This document shows, piece after piece, positions 1 to 8,652 of a stretch of 64,000 nt of DNA (position 1 is its first letter; every line of letters starts with the position of its first letter). Both the position numbers and the translations under genes were made by a program. The notes beneath the pieces are model-generated. The model made no database searches and was not told the origin of the DNA. It saw only the letters and a program-made list of their open reading frames with translations. This DNA is from Ruminococcus bromii (GTDB lineage Bacteria; Bacillota; Clostridia; Oscillospirales; Acutalibacteraceae): the NCBI RefSeq assembly GCF_002834225.1, contig NZ_NNSR01000072.1:62001-126000 (forward strand). The letters are read 5' to 3'.

Positions 1-368
1 AAATTTCAAAATACAGAGCAGACGGTTTGCTCTTTGCAACTCCGACAGGCTCAACCGCTTATTCATTGTCAGCAGGCGGACCTATCCTCGCGCCGAAAAT
101 GGAATGTATTCTTATGACTCCTGTTTGTCCGCACTCGTTATTTTCCCGTTCCGTACTTTTCAGCGGAGAATCGGAGCTTTCGGTTCATGTTAAAATCCCC
201 GAAGAATGCTGTTGCGTGCTGACAATTGACGGTGAAAAGAATGTTCCGATACTTGCAACCGACAGGGTTGTAATCCGCAAATCCGATTTAAAGCTTAAAC
301 TTGCGTTACTCCACAACCGCAATTTTTATAAGCTGCTCAATGAAAAACTGAAAGAGAGGGATTTCTGA
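1..368 (+). CDS. nadK: NAD kinase, C-terminal part (5' end outside window)
   Basis: NAD kinase phosphorylates NAD to NADP in the cytosol using ATP or polyphosphate. Only the C-terminal ~120 residues are present. The frame is open from base 3, ahead of any start codon, so the gene begins outside the window. The family signature TPTGSTAYSLSAGGP is seen directly after an RADGLLFA stretch, followed by the usual LTPxCPHSLFSR block and a C-terminal beta domain. The stop TGA overlaps the argR ATG (ATGA), which implies translational coupling. The order nadK-argR-recN is common in Clostridia. Identification is secure; full length cannot be judged. Confidence 0.93.
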   Translation, partial: ISKYRADGLLFATPTGSTAYSLSAGGPILAPKMECILMTPVCPHSLFSRSVLFSGESELSVHVKIPEECCCVLTIDGEKNVPILATDRVVIRKSDLKLKLALLHNRNFYKLLNEKLKERDF

Positions 369-814
369 TGAAAACAGGGCGACACGCACGAATTCTTGAT
401 ATTATAGCCGAACATCCGATTGAAACACAGGATGAACTGCTCACTCGACTTCGTGAGGAAGGTTTCAAGGCAACGCAGGCTACAATTTCAAGAGATATCA
501 AGGATTTACGCCTTGTTAAAACTCTCGGAAGTGACGGAAAATACCGCTATGTTTCTGCATCTCGCAGTTCAACCGATATCCGTACCAATTTTTCAAATCT
601 TTTCAGCACTTCGGTAGATTCAATTGATGTTGCGCAAAATCTTGTTGTAATAAAAACCCTCAGCGGTATGGCTCAGGCAGTTTGTGCCGCACTCGATTCT
701 GCCGACTATCCGTCTGTTGTCGGAACAATTGCAGGTGACGATACAATCTTCATTGCCTGCCGAACAGCCGACCTTGCTGTGTCGCTTACCGAAGAACTCA
801 AAAAGCTAATTTGA
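368..814 (+). CDS. argR: Arginine repressor ArgR
   Basis: Hexameric transcription regulator that binds ARG-box operators when arginine is bound and controls arginine synthesis and catabolism. The 148 residues match the family length. Residues ~1-70 form the winged helix-turn-helix (ATQATISRDIKDLRLVK contains the recognition helix). Residues ~80-148 form the arginine-binding and oligomerisation domain, with the conserved GTIAGDDT motif. The ATG overlaps the nadK stop by four bases. The gene lies between nadK and recN, a frequent Firmicutes order that does not imply a shared function. No ARG box was identified here. Confidence 0.95.
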   Translation: MKTGRHARILDIIAEHPIETQDELLTRLREEGFKATQATISRDIKDLRLVKTLGSDGKYRYVSASRSSTDIRTNFSNLFSTSVDSIDVAQNLVVIKTLSGMAQAVCAALDSADYPSVVGTIAGDDTIFIACRTADLAVSLTEELKKLI

Positions 815-828
815 CAGGACTGATTGAA

Positions 829-2496
829 ATGCTCAGAACTTTATATATAGAAAACATTGCCGTGATTGAAAAAACTTCAATAGATTTTGAAAACGGTCTT
901 AATGTCCTCACAGGTGAAACAGGTGCAGGTAAAAGTATAATAATTGACGCAATCAACGCAATTATGGGACAGCGTACATCAAAGGAAATTATTCGCACCG
1001 AGGCTGATTCAGCCTTTGTAAGCGCCCAATTTGACGATATTAACCAAAGCATTGTTGAAAAGCTTGATGAACTCGGCTTTTCCGATGACGAGGGAATGCT
1101 CATTTTGCAGAGAACTCTCAACAGAAACGGCAAGAGCAGTTGTAAAATCAACGGAAAGCCTGCAACGGTTTCAATGCTCAAGGAACTCTCAAAGCATCTT
1201 ATAAACATTCACGGTCAGCACGAAAGCTACGAACTTTTCTCTTCCGAAACTCATATTGATTATATTGACCGTTTCGGCGGTTGTGAAAAGCTTTTGACTG
1301 ATTATAAAAAATGTTATGATGAATATAAAATTCTCAAAAAGAAATTAAATTCAGCCGATTCGGACGAAAGTGAAAGATTGAAAGAAATTGATTTACTTTC
1401 ATATCAGGTAAATGAACTCACAGAATCCGATGTTAAGCAGGGCGAAGAACAGGAGCTTGAGAGCGAAAGAACAGCGCTTATGAGCTTTGAGAAAATCTTT
1501 TCTCTGCTCAATGATGCTAAAATGGCTCTTGACGGTGACGAAAACTACGGCGGCGGTCTTGAATCGGTCGATTCTGCATCAACTGCCCTTCAAAAAGCGT
1601 CATCATATAATGCTGAATATGAAGAAATTGCAAATACGCTTACAGATGCATATTACAATTTAAAGGATTGTTGCGACAGCATTTCCGACGCTATTGATTC
1701 GCTTGAATCAGATCCACAAAGGCTTGAAGAAGTTGAAGAAAGGCTTGACCTTATCAACCGTCTTACAAGAAAATATAATTGCCCGTCAGACGAGCTTTCG
1801 GAACTTGCCGAAAAATATCAGGCAAGACTTGACGAACTTGTGAACTATGACCGCAACCGTGACGAGCTTGCGGAAAAATGCAGAGAAAGCGAAGAAAAAA
1901 TGCTTGCGGCTGCCGAAAAACTCGGTACTCTCCGCAGAAAAACCGCAAAAACCTTTGCAACAAAAGTAAAATCCGAAATGGCATTTTTGAATATGCCGAA
2001 TGTTGAGCTTGTTCCGTACTTTGAAAAGTGCGAACCAAATTCAAAGGGTACGGATAAAATGGAACTGCTCATCTCCGCAAACCCGGGTGAAACACCTCGC
2101 CCTGTTGCAAAAATCGCATCGGGCGGTGAGCTTTCAAGAATGATGCTTGCAATTAAAACTGTTCTTGCAAGCACGGATACGGTTGATACCCTCATTTTTG
2201 ATGAGGTTGACACAGGTATTTCGGGTTCAGCGGCAGAAAAGGTCGGCTTAAAACTGCGTGAAGTCAGCAAAAGCAGTCAGGTTCTCTGCGTAACACATCA
2301 GGCACAAATCGCCGCCCTTGCCGATTCTCACTATCTTATCCGCAAACAGGTTGAAAAAGGAAGAACATTTACAAATGTAACCCTCCTTGACCATAACGGC
2401 AGAGCAGGCGAGCTTGCACGAATAATCGGCGGTGTTGATATAACCGATGCCGCACTTAAACATGCAGAATCAATGCTTGAAAAGTACAATAACTGA
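829..2496 (+). CDS. recN: DNA repair protein RecN
   Basis: SMC-like ATPase recruited to double-strand breaks. The 555 residues fit the family. Walker A GETGAGKS is at residues 29-36. A long coiled coil fills the centre, and the C-terminal half carries the ABC signature (SGGELSRMMLAIK) and Walker B (LIFDEVDTGISG). I chose ATG 829 because AGGAC at 816-820 is a well-spaced ribosome site and RecN proteins begin this way; an in-frame TTG at 811 would overlap argR by four bases. It is followed within 20 bases by an unrelated-looking small-gene cassette. Confidence 0.95.
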   Translation: MLRTLYIENIAVIEKTSIDFENGLNVLTGETGAGKSIIIDAINAIMGQRTSKEIIRTEADSAFVSAQFDDINQSIVEKLDELGFSDDEGMLILQRTLNRNGKSSCKINGKPATVSMLKELSKHLINIHGQHESYELFSSETHIDYIDRFGGCEKLLTDYKKCYDEYKILKKKLNSADSDESERLKEIDLLSYQVNELTESDVKQGEEQELESERTALMSFEKIFSLLNDAKMALDGDENYGGGLESVDSASTALQKASSYNAEYEEIANTLTDAYYNLKDCCDSISDAIDSLESDPQRLEEVEERLDLINRLTRKYNCPSDELSELAEKYQARLDELVNYDRNRDELAEKCRESEEKMLAAAEKLGTLRRKTAKTFATKVKSEMAFLNMPNVELVPYFEKCEPNSKGTDKMELLISANPGETPRPVAKIASGGELSRMMLAIKTVLASTDTVDTLIFDEVDTGISGSAAEKVGLKLREVSKSSQVLCVTHQAQIAALADSHYLIRKQVEKGRTFTNVTLLDHNGRAGELARIIGGVDITDAALKHAESMLEKYNN

Positions 2497-2516
2497 TTTT
2501 GAAAGGAGTAACGAAT

Positions 2517-2786
2517 ATGACGAATGAAGCAATATTAAGCAGTAACGGAAATTATACACTATTCAGCTTTAACGGCTATGTTATCAGATTCAGAACTTCA
2601 TCAAAACTCGAAAGATATACAAAAATACTTGAATGGGAAAACGGTTATATTGCAGTGACAGCAAAATATAAAGGGCTTCCCGAAGAAGAAGAATATATAG
2701 ATTTAGTGCCGATTCTTGAAAATCTGTATATTGATCCTGATGAATTTTTAAAACAGATAGAGAAAGTGAGAATCAGTTATGATTGA
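2517..2786 (+). CDS. Small hypothetical protein, first of a three-gene cassette
   Basis: I do not recognise this 89-residue protein with certainty. It has no signal peptide, membrane segment or cysteine pair and looks like a small soluble alpha/beta protein. The C-terminal half (YIDLVPILENLYIDPDEF and following) loosely resembles the DUF2442 pattern in which a beta strand leads into a D-L-x-P-L-L helix; this is inference only. Start ATG 2517 is chosen because GAAAGGAG (2501-2508) lies 8 bases upstream; an in-frame TTG at 2499 would lie before that ribosome site. The stop overlaps the next gene by 8 bases, so the two are probably translationally coupled. Confidence 0.75.
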   Translation: MTNEAILSSNGNYTLFSFNGYVIRFRTSSKLERYTKILEWENGYIAVTAKYKGLPEEEEYIDLVPILENLYIDPDEFLKQIEKVRISYD

Positions 2787-3000
2787 TTTTAAGACAATTG
2801 CTGACAATGCTGATTTGATTATAAACGGTTATGCGTTTACAAAATCAGGAGATTACATCAGGGTTTTAAATTTGAATCGCCTTAATAAAGCACTCGTATT
2901 TGATTATAATCAGGAAGTAATTGAAACAAGTATGGATGATATAGAAATTCAGATTGTATTTGATTATTATAATAAAAACAAAAAATATATGGAGGTGTAG
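2779..3000 (+). CDS. Small hypothetical protein, second of a three-gene cassette
   Basis: A 73-residue soluble protein that I do not recognise. It contains a short beta-rich core (INGYAFTKSGDYIRVLNLN) and ends in an IQIVFDYYNKNKKYME-type helix. No signal peptide, membrane segment or metal motif is visible. It overlaps the preceding gene by 8 bases and its stop TAG (2998-3000) sits just ahead of the third gene, so the three are almost certainly co-transcribed. Base composition is AT-rich relative to recN and recJ by eye, compatible with an accessory insertion, but I did not compute it. Confidence 0.72.
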   Translation: MIDFKTIADNADLIINGYAFTKSGDYIRVLNLNRLNKALVFDYNQEVIETSMDDIEIQIVFDYYNKNKKYMEV

Positions 3001-3002
3001 CC

Positions 3003-3281
3003 GTGCCTAAATATTATGAATTTAAAGTATGCGGTTACTATCTCTATTATACCGCACATTGTATTATTGAGGCTATGCATGTCCATGCAAGTGATAAGAA
3101 ACTTACTGAATCTGGTTCAGCTAAGTTTTTTGTTAAAAGTAACGGTGACACAACTGTTGAAAGACAGGGAATCATCTCTGAAAGAGAAGTAAGAATTATT
3201 CGTGAATTTATTAAGGATAACTACAAAGATATGTATCTTAAATGGAACGAATTAAGCAATAACGGATTCTTTGGTGAATAA
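3003..3281 (+). CDS. DUF4160-like small protein, third of cassette
   Basis: A 92-residue protein. The layout MPKYYEFKVCGYYLYY, then an HVHASD segment, then a C-terminal helix REVRIIREFIKDNYKDMYLKW resembles DUF4160 proteins, which carry an H-F-H-A-like motif and a similar closing helix. In established examples DUF4160 genes often sit next to DUF2442 genes and are suspected of being toxin-antitoxin-like, but no biochemical role is settled. The GTG start is supported by GGAGGTG at 2991-2997. It is the last gene of a tight three-gene group between recN and recJ. Family assignment is from pattern memory and needs a profile search. Confidence 0.7.
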   Translation: MPKYYEFKVCGYYLYYTAHCIIEAMHVHASDKKLTESGSAKFFVKSNGDTTVERQGIISEREVRIIREFIKDNYKDMYLKWNELSNNGFFGE

Positions 3282-3316
3282 TTTATTAAACTATACAAAC
3301 GAAAGGGAGCGGCATT

Positions 3317-5359
3317 TTGAAGCTGTGGTCGGTTGCAAAACTTGATAAAACTAAGGCGGGGGAGATTCAGTCCCGCTATGAGCTGCCTGCAATTGTTGCA
3401 ATGCTGCTCCAGATACGGAATATTACAACGAATGATGAAATTGAAAGCTTTCTTTACAATGATTCTTTCGTTGCCGATCCGTTTGAAATAAAAGATATGG
3501 ATAAGGCTGTTGAACGCATTAACAAGGCTCTTGATTGCGGTGAACCGATTTGTGTTTACGGTGATTATGATGCCGATGGTGTCACATCAACAGCACTTTT
3601 GTATTCTTACCTTGAAACAATTGATGCAAACGCAATGTACTATATTCCGTCCCGTGAAACAGAGGGCTACGGAATGAATAAAAACGCTGTTGACAAGCTC
3701 AACGAGCGTGGAATAAAGCTCATAATTACCGTTGATAACGGAATTGCGGCAGCACAGGAGGTTGAATACGCAAGCTCACTCGGAATTGACACGGTTATAA
3801 CAGACCACCATATGCCGTCAGGCGAGTTGCCGAAGGCTTGTGCCGTAGTTGACTTGCACAGAAGGGACTGCAAAAGCAGGTTTAAAAATCTTTCGGGTGT
3901 CGGTGTTGCCTTTAAGCTGATTATGGCTCTTGAGGGAGAGTACTGTGACACAACAACCCTGCTTGAGAACTATTCGGATCTTTTGAGCATCGGCACAATC
4001 GGTGATGTTGTTGAGTTGAAGGATGAAAACCGAGTGTTTGTCAAGCACGGACTTGAAAGCATTACAAATACCGACCGTCCGGGATTGCAGGCACTTATCA
4101 AAGACTCCGGACTTACAGGCAAAGTAATATCTTCAACTAATGTGTCGTTTACAATCGTTCCGAGAATCAATGCGGCAGGCCGACTCGGCTTGTCCGAAAA
4201 ATCAGTATCGCTCCTTCTTACGGAAGATTATGAGGAAGCCGATGAAATCTCATCTCAGCTTTGCTGTGACAACTCCGAAAGGCAGGAGATTGAGCGTGAC
4301 ATTCTTGAAAAAATTGACGAAATTATCCGCAGAAAGCCGTCGCTTGTCAATGATAAAATTATTGTTATTGACGGTGAAAACTGGCATCAGGGTGTAATCG
4401 GACTCATTGCCGCCAAAGTCAAAGAGGCTTACGGCAAGCCTGCAATTGTCATTTCAAAGCTTGGCGGTACTGCAAAGGGTTCAGGCAGAAGCGTTGAGGG
4501 ATTTCCCCTTTGTGACGCTGTTTTTGCTTGCTCAGACCTGCTTACACACAGAGGCGGTCATCCAATGGCGGTCGGACTTTCTCTTGATCCCGAAAATATA
4601 CCTGCTTTCCGCAAAAAAATAAACGAATTTGCCGATAATTTCGGTAAGATGCCCTACGATAAAATCAACATTGATTGCAAACTTAACCCTGCGTACATAA
4701 ATCTTGATTTATTAGATTCTCTCTCGCTTATGCAGCCATACGGTGCCGGCAATCCGACACCTGTTTTCGGTTTGTATAATATGACTCTGAGAAATATTAC
4801 TCCGCTTTCGGGCAATAAGCACCTAAGACTTACGCTGTCACGCGGCAACACACAGATTACAGCTATGAAGTTTTTCACTTCAACCGAAGAATTTCCGTAT
4901 AAAATCGGTGAAACGCTCGACCTTGCGGTAAATCTTGACCGCAATGAGTTTAACGGAAATGTGTCTGTTTCCGTGATTGTCAGAAATATTAAATCATCGG
5001 ACTGCGATACCGAAAAGCTCCTTGACAGCCGTACAAACTACGAGGATTTTTGCAGAGGAAAACAGCTTGACAGCTCACAGCTTTCCGATTTAATGCCTGA
5101 CAGAAATGATTTTGCCTTGCTTTACAGATATTTAAAAAATAGCAGTGGGTATGCCTTTGATACCGCAATTTTGCCTCATATGCTTGACAACAGGCTGTCT
5201 TTTGGTAAAATTAAAGTAATCCTTGAGGCTATGAGAGAACTCGGTCTTATAGAATTTTCAGACGGAATGAAAACCTCCGGAATATCCGTTCTGCCTGTAA
5301 ACGGCAAGGTTTCTCTTGAGTCTGCTCCGATTATCAGGAAATTAAGAGAGGTATTTTGA
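3317..5359 (+). CDS. recJ: Single-stranded-DNA exonuclease RecJ
   Basis: 5'-3' single-strand DNA exonuclease of the DHH phosphoesterase superfamily, acting in recombination and mismatch repair. The 680-residue protein shows the metal-binding GDYDADG motif (residues 82-88), VDNG (139-142) and the DHH motif (163-165), then DHHA1 (SGRSVEG and GGHPMAVG) and an OB-fold C-terminal region. The start is TTG at 3317, supported by GAAAGGGAG at 3301-3309; there is no better in-frame ATG. The stop TGA overlaps the relA ATG by one base. In Bacillus an apt gene commonly lies between recJ and relA; here it is absent. Confidence 0.95.
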   Translation: MKLWSVAKLDKTKAGEIQSRYELPAIVAMLLQIRNITTNDEIESFLYNDSFVADPFEIKDMDKAVERINKALDCGEPICVYGDYDADGVTSTALLYSYLETIDANAMYYIPSRETEGYGMNKNAVDKLNERGIKLIITVDNGIAAAQEVEYASSLGIDTVITDHHMPSGELPKACAVVDLHRRDCKSRFKNLSGVGVAFKLIMALEGEYCDTTTLLENYSDLLSIGTIGDVVELKDENRVFVKHGLESITNTDRPGLQALIKDSGLTGKVISSTNVSFTIVPRINAAGRLGLSEKSVSLLLTEDYEEADEISSQLCCDNSERQEIERDILEKIDEIIRRKPSLVNDKIIVIDGENWHQGVIGLIAAKVKEAYGKPAIVISKLGGTAKGSGRSVEGFPLCDAVFACSDLLTHRGGHPMAVGLSLDPENIPAFRKKINEFADNFGKMPYDKINIDCKLNPAYINLDLLDSLSLMQPYGAGNPTPVFGLYNMTLRNITPLSGNKHLRLTLSRGNTQITAMKFFTSTEEFPYKIGETLDLAVNLDRNEFNGNVSVSVIVRNIKSSDCDTEKLLDSRTNYEDFCRGKQLDSSQLSDLMPDRNDFALLYRYLKNSSGYAFDTAILPHMLDNRLSFGKIKVILEAMRELGLIEFSDGMKTSGISVLPVNGKVSLESAPIIRKLREVF

Positions 5360-7557
5360 TGGGAAAATTTTCAAATGTTGCACATTATCAGGATTTTACG
5401 GAACTGAAAAAGATTCTTTCCGCATCTGCTGCCAACACTTACGATATGGATAAAATCGAAAAGGCATATAAATTTGCCGAAAAAGCTCACGGTGACCAGC
5501 GCAGAGTATCGGGAATTCCGTACATTCTTCATCCCGTTTCAGTAGCCTGTATTGTTGCAGAGCTCGGTATGGATACCGATTCCGTCTGCGGTGCGTTGCT
5601 GCATGATACTGTTGAGGACACAGGAGTAACACTTGAAGAGGTTACAAAACTTTTCGGTCACGATGTTGCTAAGCTGATTGACGGCGTTACAAAAATTTCA
5701 AAAATTCCGTACTCAACCCGTGAACAGCAACAAGCCGAAAATATAAGAAAAATGCTTATCGCAATGGCTGATGATATCCGTGTAATTATCATTAAGCTTG
5801 CCGACAGGCTTCACAATATGCGTACAATGAACTGTATGCCCGAACAAAAGAGGAGAGATAAATCACTTGAAAATATGCAGGTGTTTGCTCCGATTGCTCA
5901 TCGGCTCGGTATCAAAACAATAAAAGATGAGCTTGAGGATCGTTCTCTCCAGTACCTTGATCCAATCGGTTATAAGGAAATCGAAGACGACCTTCTTATG
6001 ACGGAGGAGGACCGTGACAAATTTATTGAATCCATCAAGACTCAGATTCTTGCAAAAACCGAGGGTATAATTCCCGGTGTTTATATCAGCGGCAGAGTTA
6101 AAAGTATTAACAGTATTTACCGCAAAACATATATGCAGGGCAAAACAATGGATCAGATTTTTGACATTTTTGCCGTGCGTGTAATCGTTGACACAGTATC
6201 CGACTGCTACAATGTTCTCGGTGTAGTTCATGATATATTCAAGCCTATTCCTAACCGCTTTAAGGACTATATATCAATGCCTAAGCCGAATATGTACCAG
6301 TCGCTCCATACAACCGTACTCGACAAAAACGCAATTCCTTTTGAAATTCAGATAAGAACATGGGAAATGCATTACACCGCCGAATACGGAATCGCTGCCC
6401 ATTGGAAGTATAAGCTTGGAATGGGCGCAGGCGGCAAAAATAATGACAAAATGGAGGAAAACATCAAAAAGGTCAAGGATATGATTCTTGATCAGCTTGA
6501 GGCTGAAGATGTTACCGACATCGCAAAGAATATCAGAAACGATTTTACGGAAAACGATGTTTATGTGTTCAGCCCGAGAGGCGATGTGTTCAATCTTCCG
6601 CAGGGTTCAACTCCGATTGATATGGCTTATCTTATTCACACACAGGTAGGTCACAGAATGGTCGGCGCTAAAATTAACGGAAAAATCGTTCCTATTGACT
6701 ATAAGCTTAAAACAGGCGATATCTGTGAAATTATCACCCAGAAAGAGGAGCACCCAAACAGGGCATGGGTTGATATCTGTAAAACCGCATCGGCAAAATC
6801 AAAAATCCGTTCATGGTACAAACATGAAAAGCGTGATGAGAATATTGTTGAAGGCAGGCAGATGCTTGACAAGGAATTTAAGCGTCACGGAATCAATCTT
6901 TCCGAGGAAGAATATCCCGAGTTTCTTCAAAAGCTGATGATTAAAAAGCAGTATAATTCCATGGATGATTTCTATGCCGCAGTAGGCTACGGCGGTATTC
7001 AGCTTTGGAAGATAATGCCAAGGCTCAAAGAGGAATATCAGAAAGCATATGCGTCAGATATTGAAGAAATTGATGTTCCGCAAGCACCCGTAAAGCGACC
7101 GAAGGCATCCGCAGGCGTTGTAATTGAGGGTGCTGACGATGTTCTTGTAAAATTCTCAAAGTGCTGCAATCCTCTGCCGGGTGACGATATCATCGGCTAT
7201 ATTACAAGGGGCTACGGCGTTTCAATTCACAAAAGACATTGCACAAATGTGCCGAAAGATATCAGCAAGAGTGAAGAACCTGAAAGATGGGTAAGCTGTT
7301 ACTGGGAGGACGAGGTCGGAGAGGCATTTAGAAGTACGCTCCAGATTACCGCAACCGACAGAACAGGACTTCTTGCAGATGTTACAATCAAGCTTTCGGA
7401 TATGCACATTTTTATACACTCTCTAAATTCAAGAGAAGCGGGCAACGGACTTGCCGTAGTTACGGCAACAATTGATGTTATGGGCAGAAATCACCTTCGC
7501 GGTGTAATTTCAAAGCTTTCCGACATCAACGGAACAATTGAAGTAAAAAGACTGTAA
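5359..7557 (+). CDS. relA: Bifunctional (p)ppGpp synthetase/hydrolase Rel
   Basis: Long RelA/SpoT homologue controlling the stringent-response alarmone ppGpp. The 732 residues contain an N-terminal HD hydrolase domain (HD at 82-83, followed by TVEDT; ADRLHNMRTM later), a synthetase domain with RFKDYISMPKPNMYQSLHTT, a TGS domain (VYVFSPRGDVFNLPQGSTP) and a C-terminal ACT domain. Hydrolase and synthetase motifs both look intact, so it should be bifunctional. ATG 5359 overlaps the recJ stop (TGATG), preferred over TTG at 5356. dtd follows 15 bases later, the usual rel-dtd pairing. Confidence 0.96.
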   Translation: MGKFSNVAHYQDFTELKKILSASAANTYDMDKIEKAYKFAEKAHGDQRRVSGIPYILHPVSVACIVAELGMDTDSVCGALLHDTVEDTGVTLEEVTKLFGHDVAKLIDGVTKISKIPYSTREQQQAENIRKMLIAMADDIRVIIIKLADRLHNMRTMNCMPEQKRRDKSLENMQVFAPIAHRLGIKTIKDELEDRSLQYLDPIGYKEIEDDLLMTEEDRDKFIESIKTQILAKTEGIIPGVYISGRVKSINSIYRKTYMQGKTMDQIFDIFAVRVIVDTVSDCYNVLGVVHDIFKPIPNRFKDYISMPKPNMYQSLHTTVLDKNAIPFEIQIRTWEMHYTAEYGIAAHWKYKLGMGAGGKNNDKMEENIKKVKDMILDQLEAEDVTDIAKNIRNDFTENDVYVFSPRGDVFNLPQGSTPIDMAYLIHTQVGHRMVGAKINGKIVPIDYKLKTGDICEIITQKEEHPNRAWVDICKTASAKSKIRSWYKHEKRDENIVEGRQMLDKEFKRHGINLSEEEYPEFLQKLMIKKQYNSMDDFYAAVGYGGIQLWKIMPRLKEEYQKAYASDIEEIDVPQAPVKRPKASAGVVIEGADDVLVKFSKCCNPLPGDDIIGYITRGYGVSIHKRHCTNVPKDISKSEEPERWVSCYWEDEVGEAFRSTLQITATDRTGLLADVTIKLSDMHIFIHSLNSREAGNGLAVVTATIDVMGRNHLRGVISKLSDINGTIEVKRL

Positions 7558-7572
7558 TTGGGGTTATAATTT

Positions 7573-8028
7573 ATGAAAGCAATTTTACAGAGAGTTACCG
7601 AGGCCAAGGTTGAGGTCGATTCAAAAACCGTGGGCGAAATCGGTATTGGTTTTCTTATTCTTCTCGGAGTTGAAAACGGCGACACCGAAAAAGAGGCGGA
7701 CGCACTTGCCGCAAAAATTGCAGGGCTGAGAATTTTTACAGATGAAAATGATAAAATGAATCTTGCTCTTGCCGATGTAAACGGTTCGGTGCTTGTAATT
7801 TCAAATTTTACCCTTTGTGCAGACTGTTCTCACGGCAGACGGCCAAACTTTATGGCAGCCGCAAGACCCGACACAGCCAATCCTCTCTATGAATATTTCT
7901 GCAAAAAAATGCACTATAACGGAATTGAGCGTGTTGAAAAGGGAATTTTCGGTGCCGATATGAAGGTTTCGCTTGTTAATGACGGTCCCGTTACTATTGA
8001 AATCAACACAAAGGATTTGAAAATATGA
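7573..8028 (+). CDS. dtd: D-aminoacyl-tRNA deacylase
   Basis: Removes D-amino acids, and glycine from mischarged tRNA-Ala, acting on the ester bond of aminoacyl-tRNA. The 151-residue protein matches the DTD fold along its length. The Gly-cisPro motif is seen as NDGPVTIEI near the C terminus. The other signature, normally SQFTL, reads SNFTL here (in SNFTLCADCSHGRRPNF), keeping the Thr but changing Gln to Asn. The start ATG has a weak GGGGT upstream. The stop overlaps the ATG of the next gene (ATGA). Confidence 0.94.
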   Translation: MKAILQRVTEAKVEVDSKTVGEIGIGFLILLGVENGDTEKEADALAAKIAGLRIFTDENDKMNLALADVNGSVLVISNFTLCADCSHGRRPNFMAAARPDTANPLYEYFCKKMHYNGIERVEKGIFGADMKVSLVNDGPVTIEINTKDLKI

Positions 8029-8651
8029 TAGATGTAAAAATTTTTAATGTTACGGTTCTTATGACAAACTGTTGTCTGCTTACAGACAGAAAAACAGGCA
8101 AAATGGCTGTAACCGATCCGGGCGCACCGAATGAAGAACTCAATTCCGAAATTGAGAAAAACGGCGGAAAGCTTGAATATGTAATTCTTACACACGGTCA
8201 CTACGACCACATAAGCTATGCAAAACAGCTTGCCGAAAAGTTTGACGCTAAGATTGTTACGGGAGAGAAGAATAACGAATTTCTCAGCAATCCTGCACTC
8301 AATCTTACCGAAAAGCACAGACTTTCACTCAAACCGTTTTCAGCCGATATTCTGCTTAAAGACGGTGACAAATTTATGCTCGGCAACACTGAAATCAAAT
8401 ATATCACCACACCTGGACATACAAGCGGTTGCGGTTCATATATTTTTGATGACACAATCATTTCGGGAGATACTCTTTTCTGCGAGTCATACGGCAGAAC
8501 AGACCTTCCCACAGGTGACGACGCCGAAATGGCAAAGTCAATCAAAAAGCTTAAAAATCTTGAGGGTGATTATCGTGTAATTCCCGGTCACGGCCCGACA
8601 ACAACCCTTGACCACGAGAGAAAATACAATCCGCTGATGAGGATTCTTTAA
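8025..8651 (+). CDS. Metallo-beta-lactamase-fold hydrolase (glyoxalase II-like)
   Basis: A 208-residue MBL-fold hydrolase. Metal ligands are visible as HGHYDH (the HxHxDH motif), the TPGHTSG histidine, the SGDTLF aspartate and the C-terminal PGHGP histidine. Length and architecture match the small single-domain YqgX/glyoxalase-II-like group, which hydrolyses thioesters such as S-lactoylglutathione analogues; the true substrate is not visible from sequence. It overlaps dtd by 4 bases and precedes hemZ by 1 base. The dtd-MBL-hemZ order is frequent in Clostridia, so co-transcription is likely without implying one pathway. Confidence 0.9.
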   Translation: MIDVKIFNVTVLMTNCCLLTDRKTGKMAVTDPGAPNEELNSEIEKNGGKLEYVILTHGHYDHISYAKQLAEKFDAKIVTGEKNNEFLSNPALNLTEKHRLSLKPFSADILLKDGDKFMLGNTEIKYITTPGHTSGCGSYIFDDTIISGDTLFCESYGRTDLPTGDDAEMAKSIKKLKNLEGDYRVIPGHGPTTTLDHERKYNPLMRIL

Positions 8652-8652
8652 T

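Noticed and set aside
798-1208. Minus-strand open frame inside recN
   Set aside because: No ribosome site and low-complexity Ser/Leu composition; it is the antisense shadow of recN. The same applies to the other minus-strand frames in the window.
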